Shown here piece after piece: positions 35,226 through 48,094 of a DNA stretch of 64,000 bases (its first letter is position 1; each line of letters starts with the position of its first letter). The translations under genes and the position numbers were made by a program. The notes beneath the pieces are model-generated. The model worked only from the letters and a program-made list of their open reading frames with translations. It was not told where the DNA came from and ran no database searches. The stretch is from Eutypella sp. D-1 (taxonomy: Eukaryota > Ascomycota > Sordariomycetes > Xylariales > Diatrypaceae), in the NCBI GenBank assembly GCA_023313575.1, contig JAJTTP010000004.1, positions 1,736,001 through 1,800,000 of the forward strand, read 5' to 3'.

Positions 35226-37902
35226 ATGGATAGCGAGGATCACTCAATGGTGGACGCGCCTAATGGCGTCACGCAGGCGGAGGGCCTGGACTCCAATCAA
35301 CCCTTGAGAGAAGAGGGCACTATGAATGTCGATGATGATGAGTCGGATGAGGGCTGGGACGAGCTCAACTCGGTGAGGCGGAGAGGCCTGCTTCCCACCG
35401 GAGTGTGCTATGACGATCGGATGAAGCTCCATGCAAATGCCGACTTCGGCCCGGCACCCCATCATCCCGAAGACCCGAGAAGAGTCGAGGAGATCATGAA
35501 CACATTCAAGAAAGCGGGACTCGTCTACACCGGTCCCGACACGAAGCTCCTAGAGATCCTCGAAAATACGCCTATCAAATACATGTGGAGGATCGCCGCC
35601 AGAGAGGCGACCAAGCAGGAGATCTGCACCGTCCACAACGCCGGCCACTACGACTGGGTCCAGGACCTCTCGAACATGTCAACTAAGGAATTGCGGAACT
35701 TGAGCCACACATTAGACCAGGGGCGGGCCTCGCTGTACGTCGGCGCGATGTCCTATGAAGCCGCGCTGCTGTCGGCCGGCGGCGCCATCGAGACGTGCAA
35801 GGCTGTAGCTTCGGGACGGCTAAAGAACGCTTTCGCCATCATCAGACCACCCGGGCACCATGCCGAATACGACACCCCTATGGGCTTCTGCCTTTTCAAT
35901 AATGTCCCCATCGCCGCCAAGGTCTGCCAGCTCGAGTACCCTGACACATGCCGTAAAATCCTCATCCTAGACTGGGACGTGCACCACGGTAACGGCGTGC
36001 AGAACATGTTTTACCAGGACCCCAACGTCCTCTACATATCTCTGCACGTTTACGCCAACGGCGACTTTTACCCTGGTAAGCCCGATAATCCCATGCTCCC
36101 GGATGGCGACCTGGACAAGGTGGGCGAGGGTTTCGGCAAAGGCAAGAACGTCAACATTGCCTGGCCGGCCCAGGGAATGGGCGACGGCGAGTATCTGGCA
36201 GCCTTCCAGAAGATCGTCATGCCCATCGCGCATGAGTTCAACCCGGACCTAGTTATCATATCGGCCGGGTTTGATGCGGCGGACGGCGATGAGTTAGGCG
36301 GGTGTTTCGTCACACCGCCCTGCTACGCGCATATGACCCACATGCTCATGTCCCTGGCGGCTGGACGGGTAGCGGTCTGCCTGGAGGGGGGTTACAACCT
36401 CAAGGCGATCTCTCAGTCGGCGCTGGCCGTGGCGCGGACGCTGATGGGTGAGCCGCCGCCGCAGATGGGTATGCCGCCGCTAAGCAAGGACGCGGCGCGC
36501 GTGCTCGCGCGCGTTCAGGCCGCTCAAGCCCCCTACTGGGAGTGTATGCGTCCCGGCATCATCGACATCCAGAACTATGGCAGCGGCACCGAGCGCCTCC
36601 ACGATGTCGTCCGCGGTTACCAGCGCCAGGTCCTCGGCCAGCGCTTCTCCATGGTGCCCCTATTCATCCAGCGGGAGGCCCTATTCAAGTCGTTCGAGAA
36701 CCAGGTTCTCGTCACCCCGGGCATACAGTCCATGCGGAAGGTTCTCTTCATCATCCACGACCCGTGAGTCTCGAGATCCCTGTTCTTTTTTTTGGCATGG
36801 ACTTCGTGCTGTTTCTAGTATGTTTGGGGCAAATGATAGGTGTGCTAACGATCGGTATATTAGGCCCGAGTTGGAGGCAATGCCTAATCTCATCGACAAT
36901 ACCGTCGATGCCCACAACGCCTTCACTGTAAGTTGAGCGGTCAAAAGGAAATTTAATCTGAATGAATTTATGTAGCTCCGACAAGGGAGTTAGGAGCCCC
37001 GTACCCCGACTTTTTGTTGTCAAGGAGACTTGAGTATGTATTTGTAACGTTGCTAACCAACGCGGTAGCTCGACGGGGTGATGCAATACGTACAATGGGC
37101 AAACGACAACGGGTTCGGGGTGGTGGACGCCAACGTGCCGCGCTACATCACACACCCGGAGGATATGGACCCTCACATGCCCCCGGCCGACGAGAAGACG
37201 CTGCAGGAGCAGATCCGCGAGCTTGTCTGCTACATCTGGGACAACTACCTGCAGCTCTACGACTTTGAAGACCTCTTCCTCCTCGGCGTCGGTAATGCCT
37301 ATGTCGGGGTGAAGACCCTCCTAACTTTTCGAGGTATGTTCAATTACATAGTTTTCTAGCAATGGCCATCGCTATCATTGACCCCTCCTTTTCTCGTTAT
37401 CCCTTCCTCCCTTCCTTCCCCCATGAAAAGCGAAATGGCTATGCATAAACTAACAACACATCACCTAGACTGCAAGTCGCGGATCTCCGGGGTGGTGAAC
37501 TTCGTGACGGGCAACCTACGGCCGGTGAAGTCGGAGACGGACCCGGACTTGTCTACATGGTACCGGCGCAACTCGCTGGTGTACGTGGCGGACAACCACG
37601 CATGTTGGAGTAACGAGGACCTCTTCAAGAAGATCAGCAAGCGCCGGTTCGGGCGCGTCCTCCGCAGCCCCCACCAGAAACTCGGCGCCATGATGGACGA
37701 GCACGCCGACGACGTCCACGCCTTCATCCTCGAACGCCTGACTCCGCCGGACGACGACAAAGACGGCGAGCCCGATGGAAACAACGGCGACGAGGACGAA
37801 CCGCCCGCCAAGAGCAGCCACGCCCCGGTCTCCGCTGCCCCTACCCCTGGGGTCGGCAGGAGCGGTGAGACCACTGAGGAGGATAAAGACCTCGCACGTT
37901 GA
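35226..37902 (+). CDS. HDA1: Class II histone deacetylase, HDA1 type
   Basis: Removes acetyl groups from histones, giving transcriptional silencing. Exons 35226–36763, 36864–36927, 37069–37333 and 37469–37902 give 766 residues. The N-terminus is acidic (DDDESDEGWDEL). The zinc-dependent HDAC domain spans about residues 60–400, with RPPGHHAEY (catalytic His pair), LILDWDVHHGNGVQN (zinc Asp and His), IISAGFDAADGDELGG (zinc Asp) and CLEGGYNL. After it comes the Arb2-like region found in HDA1 orthologues (SMRKVLFIIHDPP, YIWDNYLQLYDFEDLFLLGVG, ISGVVNFVTGNLRPVK). The acidic, Ser/Pro-rich tail is low-complexity. All metal and catalytic residues are present. In Neurospora the orthologue acts with HP1 and a chromodomain protein; a chromodomain gene lies 14 kb to the left here. 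Confidence 0.96.
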
Positions 37903-39507
37903 GCTGCGGGCGGGTGGACAGGCGGGGGAATGACGGCGACGAGGGTGAGACAAAGGGGTGGTAGGTGCGATAATGCATGGTGTGTCGATGTGACCATATA
38001 TCTTCTCTTTTTTCCACCAGAGGAAGAAATGACTCCAGCACGGTCGGACAAAACTTTGCGTCTGGGAAGAGACGAGACCCATTGGGAAGGGGGCGACTTC
38101 GTGTGTGCGGTTTGGTTTATCGGGGGTTAATTAATGGAATGAGCTCCCCCCCCCTCCCCAAAATCACCACGGCTGCTGGGGGCGGTGGATGGGTGGCGAT
38201 GATGGTGGTGGGTTGTGGTTGTGGTTGTGGTTTTGGCTGTAGCTGTGGTTGGTTGATTGATAGTACCAGGCAGATAAATAAATGCGTGTTTGTGATTTGC
38301 TTCTCGTTCTTCATCAATATGTTCTTCTTCTTCTTCTCCTCAGTTTCCTATCTGTCTATCTAACCTACCTGACAAACTACCAAACAACTCACCAGCCTAC
38401 CACACCTTACTCTCGTGGGATCAAAAGTGGGAAGGAATTGCATTCCGTGTGCCCGCTCGGGCACGCACCCTGAGTAGGAATACCGGTGTTCGCTTCGCGT
38501 CTGCACTACATGAAGGTGAACATGTCTGTCTATTTACTTGGATATAGATATGCCTTGAGGATTCCGAATAGGAGAGTATAGGAGAGCGAGCGGTGCTAGA
38601 GCTAGTATGCCATCGCCGCCGCCGTCGCCGCTGCGCTGTTAGTCCCTACTGCGCGATTCTGGCCCATTCTCCTTCTCCCTATCTCTTACATAACCCCTTC
38701 CTCCTCCTGGTGGTGGTAGCCTTGATGGCACCGGTCTACTACATAGTAGCGCTCGCTCGCCATCCCTACAGATGCGCAATACTACTTACTGCCTTTGTCG
38801 ACTATATATTGACACATTTACTGCATAGAAACAAAGAAAAAGCTCTCTCCTGATTACATTTTTGTGGCTTTAACTCAGGGTTTACTTACATGCATGGTTC
38901 TTAATAAATACATAGACGTTTTTGTAGTATCCCAAATAATGCATATAACGGTGTAATTACTATAATAGAATGTTACAGACAGCCTTGCCAGACGACCAAC
39001 TTCACCATTCCTTATTAGGTTTACGGTCTCTACTCAGCTACCAAGTACCGATAACAGTTGAAGGAGGTGCGACCACCACTGTTGGTTGCCGTCAATAAGA
39101 ACTTTAAGAACTTTAAGAATTCGACTTTAAATAATTCACCACTACTCTGTACCTGCACGGGAAAACAATAATTTACATTCATACACCAACATAAATCCTG
39201 ATCAGCCTCAATCCTTCTACTCGCTTTTCTTCTTCTCCTTCTTCTATCCTTCACTGGTAAAAATCGCTTCGTTACTTCAACATCACGTCGGACTGTCAAT
39301 CGTTCAACTTCCCTTAATTATTCGAATATCTTGAGTATCGCATCTGATATTCAAGCCGAACTGCAACGCTGAACCGCGACGACAACAGATACGACAACAG
39401 CTACGATACTAGCAAAAATCTCAAAAAAATCATTAAAACCCTAGCGAGGACGGCAGGTTTTCCTTGCCGTTTCGCCTAGGTGCCACTGTATCACGGTATC
39501 ACTAGTT
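37903..39507. other. Intergenic region, 1.6 kb
   Basis: Contains a GTTGTGGTTGTGG run (38209–38235) and CTTCTTCTTCTT (38324–38338). No gene is supported. The 3' end of HDA1 lies at the left; the last ~250 bp before 39508, with ACAACAG and CTTCTTCTCC tracts, form the leader of the RS-rich gene. Confidence 0.4.
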
Positions 39508-41462
39508 ATGGATCGCGACGCGCGAAGTCGAAGGTGAGTAGAGAGAAACCTCTTCACCTCTCTATATCCCCTACATCCCCTATATCCCGTGGTGTTGGAC
39601 TGACCACGACACCCTTCTAATTCATCTCTACGTATAGATACGACGATGGTGAGGTCACTAGATATGGTGCAGGTGAATCATATCGCCCTTTCAACTCGAA
39701 CCGTTCTCCGCGTCGGCCTAGAAGTCCTCCGCCGAGAGAGCGAGCAGCGCGCAGTCCGCCCATAGATAGTGATCGTTATGTTCCCAATCGCCGCCGTTCC
39801 AGGTCTCCCCCCGACCGCTATAGACGGGAATTATCCAGGGAAAGGAGAGATACTGGTGATAGCTGGCGACGCGGCGATAGAACTCGTCGCGCTTCCCCCC
39901 GTCGATCTCCTCCCCCGAGGCGAAGTCCCCTTCGTCGTAGCCCACCCCCACCGCGAAGATTCTCCCCCAGGCGTGATGAGAGAGACGTTAGAGACAATAG
40001 GGACAACAGAGATGTCAGAGATGTCAGAGACAATGGTGTCAGGGATCGAGGTCGCATGAGATCTCCGCGAAGGGCTTTCGATCCAAGGTTGTTTATACCA
40101 CCAACCCCGTTCCCATTAACCCCCTCGAACCCCTTTTCCTTTGCATTAATGCAGTCCATCAATCCCAACACCATACCCCTAACACCACGCAACAGGCCGA
40201 GATCTAGGTCTTTTGAGAGAGACCGCCCAGCAGTAGCCAGAGAGAGACCCGAGAGAACCCCCCCTCCGAGGCCTTCGCCTCCTCCCATCCAGCGGGGTAC
40301 CGCCGCCTATCGTGGCCGTTCCCGTAGTACCGAACGACGAGATGATCGCTATGTAGCCCCGTATAACAGACGTCCCTCGCCCCCCCGCGACTCTGTCCCG
40401 CTTTCCTCTGCCCTTCCCTCGAGGGACATTTCCCGGAGGTCTTCGCCTCATGGCGGCCCTCCCCGCCGCGACGACCGCTCGCGCCCCGAATCTCCCGTGC
40501 CTTCAAGGCCCGTATCCAGGTCCTCACACGCTGGACCCCCAAGAGAGAATAGCCCCCAAAGAACTCCCCTCGAATCTGCTAACGCCTCAGCCCGATCTCC
40601 ACCGCGCGGCCCGGCCGCACATCGACCACCGCCCACCGGGCCCAGAGACGCCCGCGGCTACGGCGGGGGCCAGTATGCTAACGCAATAGGACCGCCTCCC
40701 AGGCCCGCCCCCACACCCACCCCGACGTCGAATCGCCACGATGCGCCCCGCAACCAACCCCCACCCTCTCCCTCGTTAGGTCGCCAGGAGGCATCTATGA
40801 GTCCGGGTCCCGGAGCGCCACCCTCCGGACCCCGTAGCCAGTTTACTCCGAGGGGCAGCGGATACGGACGCGGAGGACGAGGTGGCGCCGGCTGGGGTCC
40901 CACCGTACAAAGTCGCAATCTGCCGCCCACCACGGGGCCTGCGTCTGCGTCCCCGGGTACACCAGGTTCAGGTATTCCCCCCTCCGGCCCCAGGGGATCC
41001 GTCTCGCACTCGGTGCCATCGACACCAGGGGGCCATCAGCAGCAACCATCGACGAAGCCGTTCGACCCCCCGAAGGGTCCAGCAGCCGATATAGGCAAGA
41101 TGGCGAGCAACAACATCCACGGCGGCGGGGCGCACCACGCGGCAGCAGGAGGCAAGCTGAGCTTCGCGCAACAACTCCTGGCGGCGATGCCACCACTCGT
41201 ACCAGGGGGTAAGGCAGACCCGGCGCAGACGGCGGCGGACGCGGGTGTGCTCCCGGAGCTGCAGGCACACACACAACGGCTCCGCGAGGAGGAGGAACGC
41301 CTCCGCGAAGACAAGTACGCCAAGGAGGAGCGCCTTCGCCGCGGCCTCGCCGAGTGGGACCGCATGCGCCGCGAGGCCAAGGTGCTCGAGCTCCGCGACC
41401 AGCTTGCCGAGCAGACCCTCAAGACCATATCTGGCGAGGGCACCGGCGGCGCCGCCTTCTGA
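39508..41462 (+). CDS. RS- and proline-rich protein with C-terminal coiled coil
   Basis: Likely nuclear RNA-processing-associated protein of about 616 residues; no enzymatic domain seen. Exon 1 is 39508–39533 (MDRDARSR), the intron ends at 39637, and exon 2 runs to 41462. Residues 20–160 are dominated by RSP, SPPPR and RDxRDN pairs typical of RS domains. The middle (to ~480) is Pro/Gly/Ser-rich and disordered. The last ~70 residues form a strongly charged helix: LREEEERLREDKYAKEERLR, then WDRMRREAKVLELRDQLAEQ. That helix is the best candidate for a conserved function. The strand opposite holds several long shadow frames due to composition. ATG 39508 is the first ATG and gives the correct splice phase (AG/A = Arg). 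Confidence 0.75.
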
Positions 41463-43960
41463 TATGATATCTGATCCGAAGCGACGGATCCCGTCCGTCA
41501 TGTGTGTCTTCTTCCGGAAGATCTCGTCGCCTGAGCTTGAGAGCAGACCCGGAGGAAAAAAAAAATGAAATGAAATGAGAGCTAATTCGAAGAGGACGCA
41601 TGTCGGGGGCGAGGATGTGTAATATGTCGTGCTGCCATGAGCGCTTGTTTAATTAATGGCCAGGAGACATAGCCTGGCCCGGCTTGCTCGATTATCTCCA
41701 CACGGAGGCAGGAGGTACCACGTACGAAATTCCCGTCATGGACACGGAAGGATGCGCACGACGCGAAACGACCATCAGAACGCTGTCTATCGAGCTTTAC
41801 GTGCCGACCGGACCCAGCAAACAAGCAAGCTAGCCAGGGAGCAGAAAAGAAAAACGAAAGAATAATAGAGGACAACACACCGCGATACGGGACACCCAGT
41901 CAAAATTCACATCATCATGTGTAATAAGACTACTTCGACTGCGGCCCGAACTATCACCACTATTGTCCCCCTAAATCCCCAGAAAGGGGGGTGGTGTAGA
42001 AAGTCGCACGCCAAAAAAAAAAAGATGCCGCGTCGACCCGCTCATCCTCGCACCCCCCCCCCCCTTTGCCGTCCTGTCCTATCCATTTCAAGCTCTTGCT
42101 CCCGACGAGCACAGTACGGCACGGGCCCCCCACTCGGCCACTGCAAGTCAAGTCGACTCCTCTTACCCCACGGCACGGTGTTTATACGATATGTGTGTCA
42201 TGCGGCATGACATGGCATGGCATATTGTGTTGTTGTGATGTGATGATTGATGTTGGGATATCTGTACGTTTTAGAGAAGAGAAAAGAGGGAAGGAGAGGA
42301 GATGTTGTTTGTGGAAGGAAGTATGGACGCAGAAGGGACGGGAGGGTTGCAAAGAGAAAGCGTGCTGGTTGCTTCGGTCTTTTTGCTTTTTGCTTTTCTT
42401 TCCCCCCTCGTCTTGTTGGTTTTTTTTGGTAAGCTGGGCTGGGCTGGATAGAATACAGAAGAAACATAGACTTAATGAATGATACCACAAGCATCTCTCT
42501 GTATTTGCAACCGCGCGTGTGTCCCAACTAACTGCCTGCCTGTCTATCTGCTAGCTAGCTAGCCTGCCCTTTTTGACCTCGTCTGTTTTTCGACGTTGGT
42601 CTTTTCATGAATGAATGTATAGAGTAGAGGCTATGTAAAGTTGGCTATCTCGATATTGCGTCAAAGGGGGGAGAAGGGGGTTCATCCTGCGAAATACTGG
42701 ATAGGTACCGTAAGCATTGATCAGAACAATACGAATGAATGAGCGAGCTTCACCAGGTAATTACGGATGATGGACCAAATAAATGTATACGCCGTCTCTG
42801 GAAATCCCGTAATAGTTTGGCGCGGGACAATGTCCGCTTTCACTTGATTGACCCCATTCGTCGACACACTCGTACAGCTCACATACTTCTTTTTACGCGA
42901 AGATTTCGCCCAAGGTAAAGTAAAGTATAGGCATAATGATAGAACATAGGACGAAGCACCTCCTCCCCCAGCCGATCTAAACGGTGGGTTGAAGCCTACG
43001 TTGAGAGGGGGGGGGGGGGGGTCCGCGTATGGAGAAGCGGCTATATCCGAGTGTCAAGGCCAAGTTCAGGACGCTGTGGGCATAATTAGTATAAACGGGG
43101 CATTTCTAGGTTCTTCAACGGGGTTTCATGAGAATTAGATATTTTCTTCTTGTGTCGCACCTCACCTTACCCTACACGCGTTCACATCCCACATGAGCAT
43201 ATTCATGGTGTCACGGATAAGGGGACAATAGGGGCAAGTATACCCCCACATCTTGAGTAGTCTGTATGAGTAGGTTATCTAAGTGCACCAAAGTTTCCCG
43301 GCTCTGATGGCTCTCACATTGGTATGAACCCGTTAAAAAAAAACGTCTAAGAGCGAGGTAGGAATGCTCTTCAAGGTCTAGATGTGCTTTGTTTATCTCT
43401 TCATATCACACTCACACACACTTACTGCACACTTAACTAACTCTCTAAATTCTTGTCAATATCACTACATATTTATTATGTCTAAGCTCGGTTTAAAGCC
43501 CGCCCTTTCTGTGCACATCTTTTAATTACTTAAATCTAGCTATCTATCACAGTGCCCAATACCGTCGACCCATCCCCCTTTTGCTCCCCACTTACTGCCC
43601 ACTTACCTATGCAGTCCCCTCTAACTCCGTCGCCATAAGAGAGAGAGACTCCGCAGAGAAAAAAGAAACATGCTTCCCTATACAGAACGAAAAAAACCCA
43701 CCCATTTCACGCCATGGTGATCAATTCTCTTCCACGGGTGCTCGACCATCCCATTCCATCCCAGCCATCGGGATAGGCCTCAGCGAGGCGCCGCATTAAG
43801 CCACCTAAGGGAAAGTTGCTGCGTAGGGAGGGAATCGGTTGTCCACCCCCCCCCCCCAGCCTTCCTCCGACCCATCGATTCTTCCCCGTCACTCACAGGA
43901 CAAGATGGATAAAGCGAGTTAATCATTGGCAAGGCACCGGCGAGCGAGGCGGGAGGACAC

Positions 43961-43990
43961 ACCATACCATACCATACCATACCATACCAT
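43961..43990. repeat. ACCAT pentanucleotide microsatellite, six units
   Basis: Six perfect tandem copies of ACCAT, seen directly. It lies in non-coding DNA. Confidence 0.95.
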
Positions 43991-44582
43991 ACTGTAGAGG
44001 AGTCCTCAAAAAGGAGCGATGCAGAACGGACCGCCTAACTAACAAACAAACGAACGAACGAATGAGCGAAACGACCCCCTAGATGTCTGGCAAACCACGT
44101 AGTTAATTAAGCACGCACAGCACGCGGGCCCAGCACAAGGCAAGAAGAAAAAGCAGCCCCCCTCCCCGAAACCAAGAATAATAATGCACACAAGAGGCTT
44201 TATATGTACGTACGTACGTACTCGTATTTGTGCGTGTGTATATATAATCCTAGACTAGGTTTGAGCGGGAGTAGAAAAAAGAATAGAAGGATGAAAAAAA
44301 AAGGGGGGGTAAGAATAGCATGCATGCTGCATTCGATGATGATGATACGACAAGACACCACCGATGAAACTCCGTACGCTAGATACCGACCCTGTATGCA
44401 ACCCGCAGACAGACAGACAGACAGACAAGGACAAAAAAATAAGTATAGCATAGCATAGCATAAAATGGCATGGTATGGGCATAGACATAGGCTGAGGTCG
44501 CTTTCCCGTACCATATCATATTTCTCCCCTCCCCTCCCCTCCCCTCCCCTCAACTCTCTCCCCACGTCTCCCTATCCCCGCC

Positions 44583-44625
44583 ATCCTCATCCTCATCCTC
44601 ATCCTCATCCTCATCCTCATCCTCT
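44583..44625. repeat. CCTCAT hexanucleotide microsatellite
   Basis: About six to seven perfect tandem CCTCAT units, preceded by a CCCCT-rich run. Non-coding. Confidence 0.9.
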
Positions 44626-45505
44626 CCCCCCCCTCTTATCTCCCCTCGCGGATGAACGCCGGAGAAAAATAGCAATAGCAATTAGCAGCAATAGCAGATC
44701 GTAATGGTGATGGCGACGGCGACGGTATTTAACATGTGTATGTGTGGTGTGGTGCGCGCATGCATGCGTGTGCGTATTCAATGTGTGTGTGTGCATGTCC
44801 CCGCGCGCGTGTGCATGTATGTGTGTTTAAGCGTAAGTATGCTGCTATACTTGCTAATGTGACTAGCTGGCTAGCTAGCTATGCTGTCTTTCTTTTGATG
44901 ATATTTCTTTCATACTTAGGTAGAGCGGAGTTGGGGGGGGGGGGTGCATAGGTAGGTAGGTAGATAGATAGATAAGTTCCCGACATTGCGCATGCGTGTC
45001 CTATGTCCGTCCATGTGCAATCCTCGTCCTCATCACCGAGTAGTGTAGTGTAGTGTAGTTTTGGCGAAACCGTGATCGTGATCGTGATCGTAAGTCTTGT
45101 GGTGGTCGTGCGTGGGTGGGTGTTGTGAATAGTTCCATGTTCATGTCACATATCAAAAGACCTTCCTTCCTTCCACCCACCACCCACCACACACCACACA
45201 CCCATCATACATTCCGTTACGTAGGTAAGTAGGTAGGTCTCTCTTTTCATCCTCGTCCTCATTCTCGTCCTCGCTCTCGCGGTCCAAACGAGCGGAACCT
45301 TCGTGTCTTTCGTCTTATCCCATCCCATCCCATCCCATCCTCATCCCGATCCCAGCACACGTCGAGTCGGAGTCCAAGAAAAAACCTCTCTTTTCCCTCT
45401 ACCCGTACTCATCATAAACCCCCGCGCGCCATACTTCACACTTCACACTTCACACCACCACCACCACCACCACCACCACCACCCCCCCTCCCCACACCCT
45501 AACGC

Positions 45506-46924
45506 TCACGCCCTCCTAGCGCCACGGACAGCAAGGGAGTCAGCAGCGACATTGCCAGCATCGCCAGCGTGGCCCTTGACCCACTGGAAGAGGGTGCGGG
45601 CGCCGCGGGCGTCGCGGGCGTCGATGCGGCGGCGGACGGCCTCGACGAGGTCGCGGTTCTTGACGGGGCCGTCGCGGGTGCGCCAGCCGTCCTTCTGCCA
45701 GGCCCGGTACCAGTCCGTCACGCAGCTGATCGAGTACCGGCTGTCCGTGTAGATGCGGACCGTGCGCGCCGGGTCGCTCGCCTCCAGCGCCCGCAGAATC
45801 GCCGTCAGCTCCGCCCGCTGGTTCGTCTGCACCTCCCCCTGCAGAGGCTCCGATATATTTCTGTTTGGGCAGGACACAACAAAGGTCAGTTCGGGTTTCG
45901 TGGAAGAGAAGAGTTGTTACGCCTGGGTTAAATGGGATTATGGGATTAAAATACGGGAGGGAGAGAGGGAGGGAGAGAGGGAGGGAGAGAGGGAGGGAGA
46001 GAGGGAGGGAGAGAGGGAGGGAGGTGGGATAAAATAGATGATGAATAGATGAGACGAAAAAATACGAAAAGTGGAAACCAACCTCGGGTCACCGGCACCG
46101 AAGTAGACGCCCACACCGGCGACAGCTCCGGCGCGGCCATTAGCAAGACTGCTGCCGTCCGTGTAGATGCATGGTATATTCTCTTCCTCCTCGGCCCCCA
46201 GACCACCACCACTATGACCGGCGCCCTTTTTAGATTTCTTGGCGGGCGGTTGGTCCTCTTCCTCATCGTCTTCATCCTCGTCGTCATCCTCTACTTTAAG
46301 CTCGAACTCGGGCTCGTCGTCGTCATCGTCGTCCTCCCGCGCGTACCCGGCGGAGGCACCGCCCTCCTGTAACCGGAGCACCTCCTGAGCCCTCTGGTCG
46401 CCGTTGGCGCGTATGTAGTCGACGGCCTCGCGACGCGTATCGAAGCGGCGGTATTTGGGGCCCTTCCAGCCCTTGATGGCGAGGGCGGCGGCGGACCAAT
46501 CGGTGTAGATGCCGGGATCCCGGCCGACGGCGACGGCGTAGTAGCGGGTCTCCTTAGTGCCGTCGGTGGCGGTGGAGGGATTGCGACCCTCGACGAAGGC
46601 CTGGGCGTCGGCGCGGCTAATGAAGGATTTGTCTGTGGGCGGATGGGGGGATTCGCGTCAGTGTCAGCCGTAGAAAGACCATGGAAAGAGGCTCGAAAGA
46701 AACAAAGAAAAGAAATAGGAAAACATACACTGGGCACCCCGGTATCCGGCGGTTTGGGACTGACACTCGACCCAAGTCAGGTAGACGCCGGGGTTCTTCC
46801 CGGCCCTTACGGCGTAGTATTTCTGAACGCTGGGGTCCATCTTCTTGCGCTTCCTGGTGTAGCTGGAGCTGGTACCGGTCGACCTGGCGGTGGTCGCGGT
46901 TGTCGATTTCTTGGTGGAGGACAT
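45506..46924 (-). CDS. RNH1: Ribonuclease H1 with two hybrid-binding domains
   Basis: Degrades the RNA strand of RNA–DNA hybrids. Three exons: 46924–46729, 46632–46083 and 45860–45506, giving 366 residues. Two Caulimovirus-viroplasmin-type hybrid-binding domains are in tandem: KYYAVRAGKNPGVYLTWVEC and RYYAVAVGRDPGIYTDWSAA, the first split by intron 1. An acidic linker (EDDDDDDEPEF, DEDEDDEEEDQPP) leads to the RNase H domain. Its catalytic acids are D of YTDGSS, E of NQRAELTAI, D of IYTDSRYS and D of NVAADSLA; the supporting His is in WVKGHAGDAGN. All four are present, so it should be active. The second intron (222 bp) carries a perfect 12-bp tandem repeat. The gene has no close partner on either side. 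Confidence 0.95.
45961..46020. repeat. 12-bp minisatellite in RNase H1 intron 2, five units
   Basis: Five perfect tandem copies of GAGAGAGGGAGG with a part unit on each side. On the sense (minus) strand it is CCTCCCTCTCTC, a polypyrimidine tract inside the intron. Confidence 0.95.
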
Positions 46925-48063
46925 GTTTGTTATTTGAGAGAAGAGGAAAGCAAGTAGTGCAGCGACCACCAGCGCGTGGTGGTGGGCGTTTGAGTAGAGG
47001 GGACGACGGTTTTCTTTTGGCGTGAACGGGGACGGGAAGGTGGACGAGCCCGGGAACGGATGTGAGACCGTAGTCGACTTTTAAATGGTACAGCCGATGT
47101 TGAGAATGCCGGTAACGGTGACGATACTATTCTTGATTGTGCGTTTGTTGTGCACAATCCATGCCGACCTGCACCTGCAGGCGAGTCGGGCAGATTCGCA
47201 AGCCGCAGATCAGATTTAGAACAGGGAAGCAAGGGAAGGCAAACCCCGATTTATGGCTATTATATGGTTATTACTTATTAAGTAATTATGGTGCTTGAAT
47301 GCTGAGAGCCAACCGAGAGGTAAAGATCCGAGGGTGGCTGAGAAGGCGGGCGCGACGTCGGCGTTGGCGGAAGTTGATATAGTGATAGTGATGGTGATAA
47401 GTTAAAGTGAAGTGTGTTATGCGTGTTTGGTTTGTGGTGTTGTTGTTTAAAGGTTGGTCTGGTCGGATCGGGGGTCCGGGTGTTGGTGTTGGTGTTGGCT
47501 TTTTATTATTATTAACGAACGAGAAGATGATAAGAAGACGTGGTGGTGGGGATACGGGGGAATGGGGGGGGGGGGCGCCTTTTGTTATTAAAATGCAGGA
47601 TTGCTATCGAGAAATGATTTTAGGAAGGGGGGGGGGCGCATGGGGTGATGATGTGTGGTGGGCACCCCCCCCCTCTCCTCTCCCTCCCCCCCCCCTTCCC
47701 AAACCTTGAAAGGAGTAGGTAGTAGTAAGTAGTGTGTAATAGAGTATTATCACTTTTCTTTCTTTGACTTTTTTGTTTTGATCTTGATTCTACCCTTTTC
47801 AAGCACGCCCCTCCCCCCCCCCCTAACCCCTTCCCAAATCCCTTTCCCGGTCTAGCTATTTTGTACCTTTCGCCTTAAAAGTTTTGGGGATTTTTTTTCT
47901 TTTACTGTAAAGAATAAAGAGGAAGGAGGAAAGAAAAAGAAAGAAAAAAAGTTAAAATAAAATAAAAAGAAAAGAAGGACAAAAGGTGAAAATAAAAATA
48001 AAAATAAAAAAACAGAAAAGAAATGAAACGAAAGAAGAGGCAAGAAATCCGGGCTGCGACAAG

Positions 48064-48094
<31 letters not shown>

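Larger units (their letters stand above)
41463..45505. other. Intergenic, 4.0 kb, simple-repeat rich
   Basis: No supported gene. Several microsatellites: ACCAT ×6 at 43961–43990, CCTCAT ×6 at 44583–44625, CCCCT runs at 44526–44550, GTACGTAC at 44206–44221, GTGT-rich at 44733–44825, ATCGTG ×3 at 45070–45090 and CCACCA at 45457–45482. G-runs at 43008–43021 and 44932–44943. All frames in it are short or low-complexity. Confidence 0.5.

Noticed and set aside
40088..40154. Possible intron in the RS-rich gene (weak GT donor, good ATTAATGCAG acceptor)
   Set aside because: 67 nt would shift the frame and destroy the RS/Pro-rich sequence that continues without it.
43990..45505. Tandem short repeats considered as CRISPR-like or centromeric
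   Set aside because: Units are 5–6 bp simple sequence without spacers.
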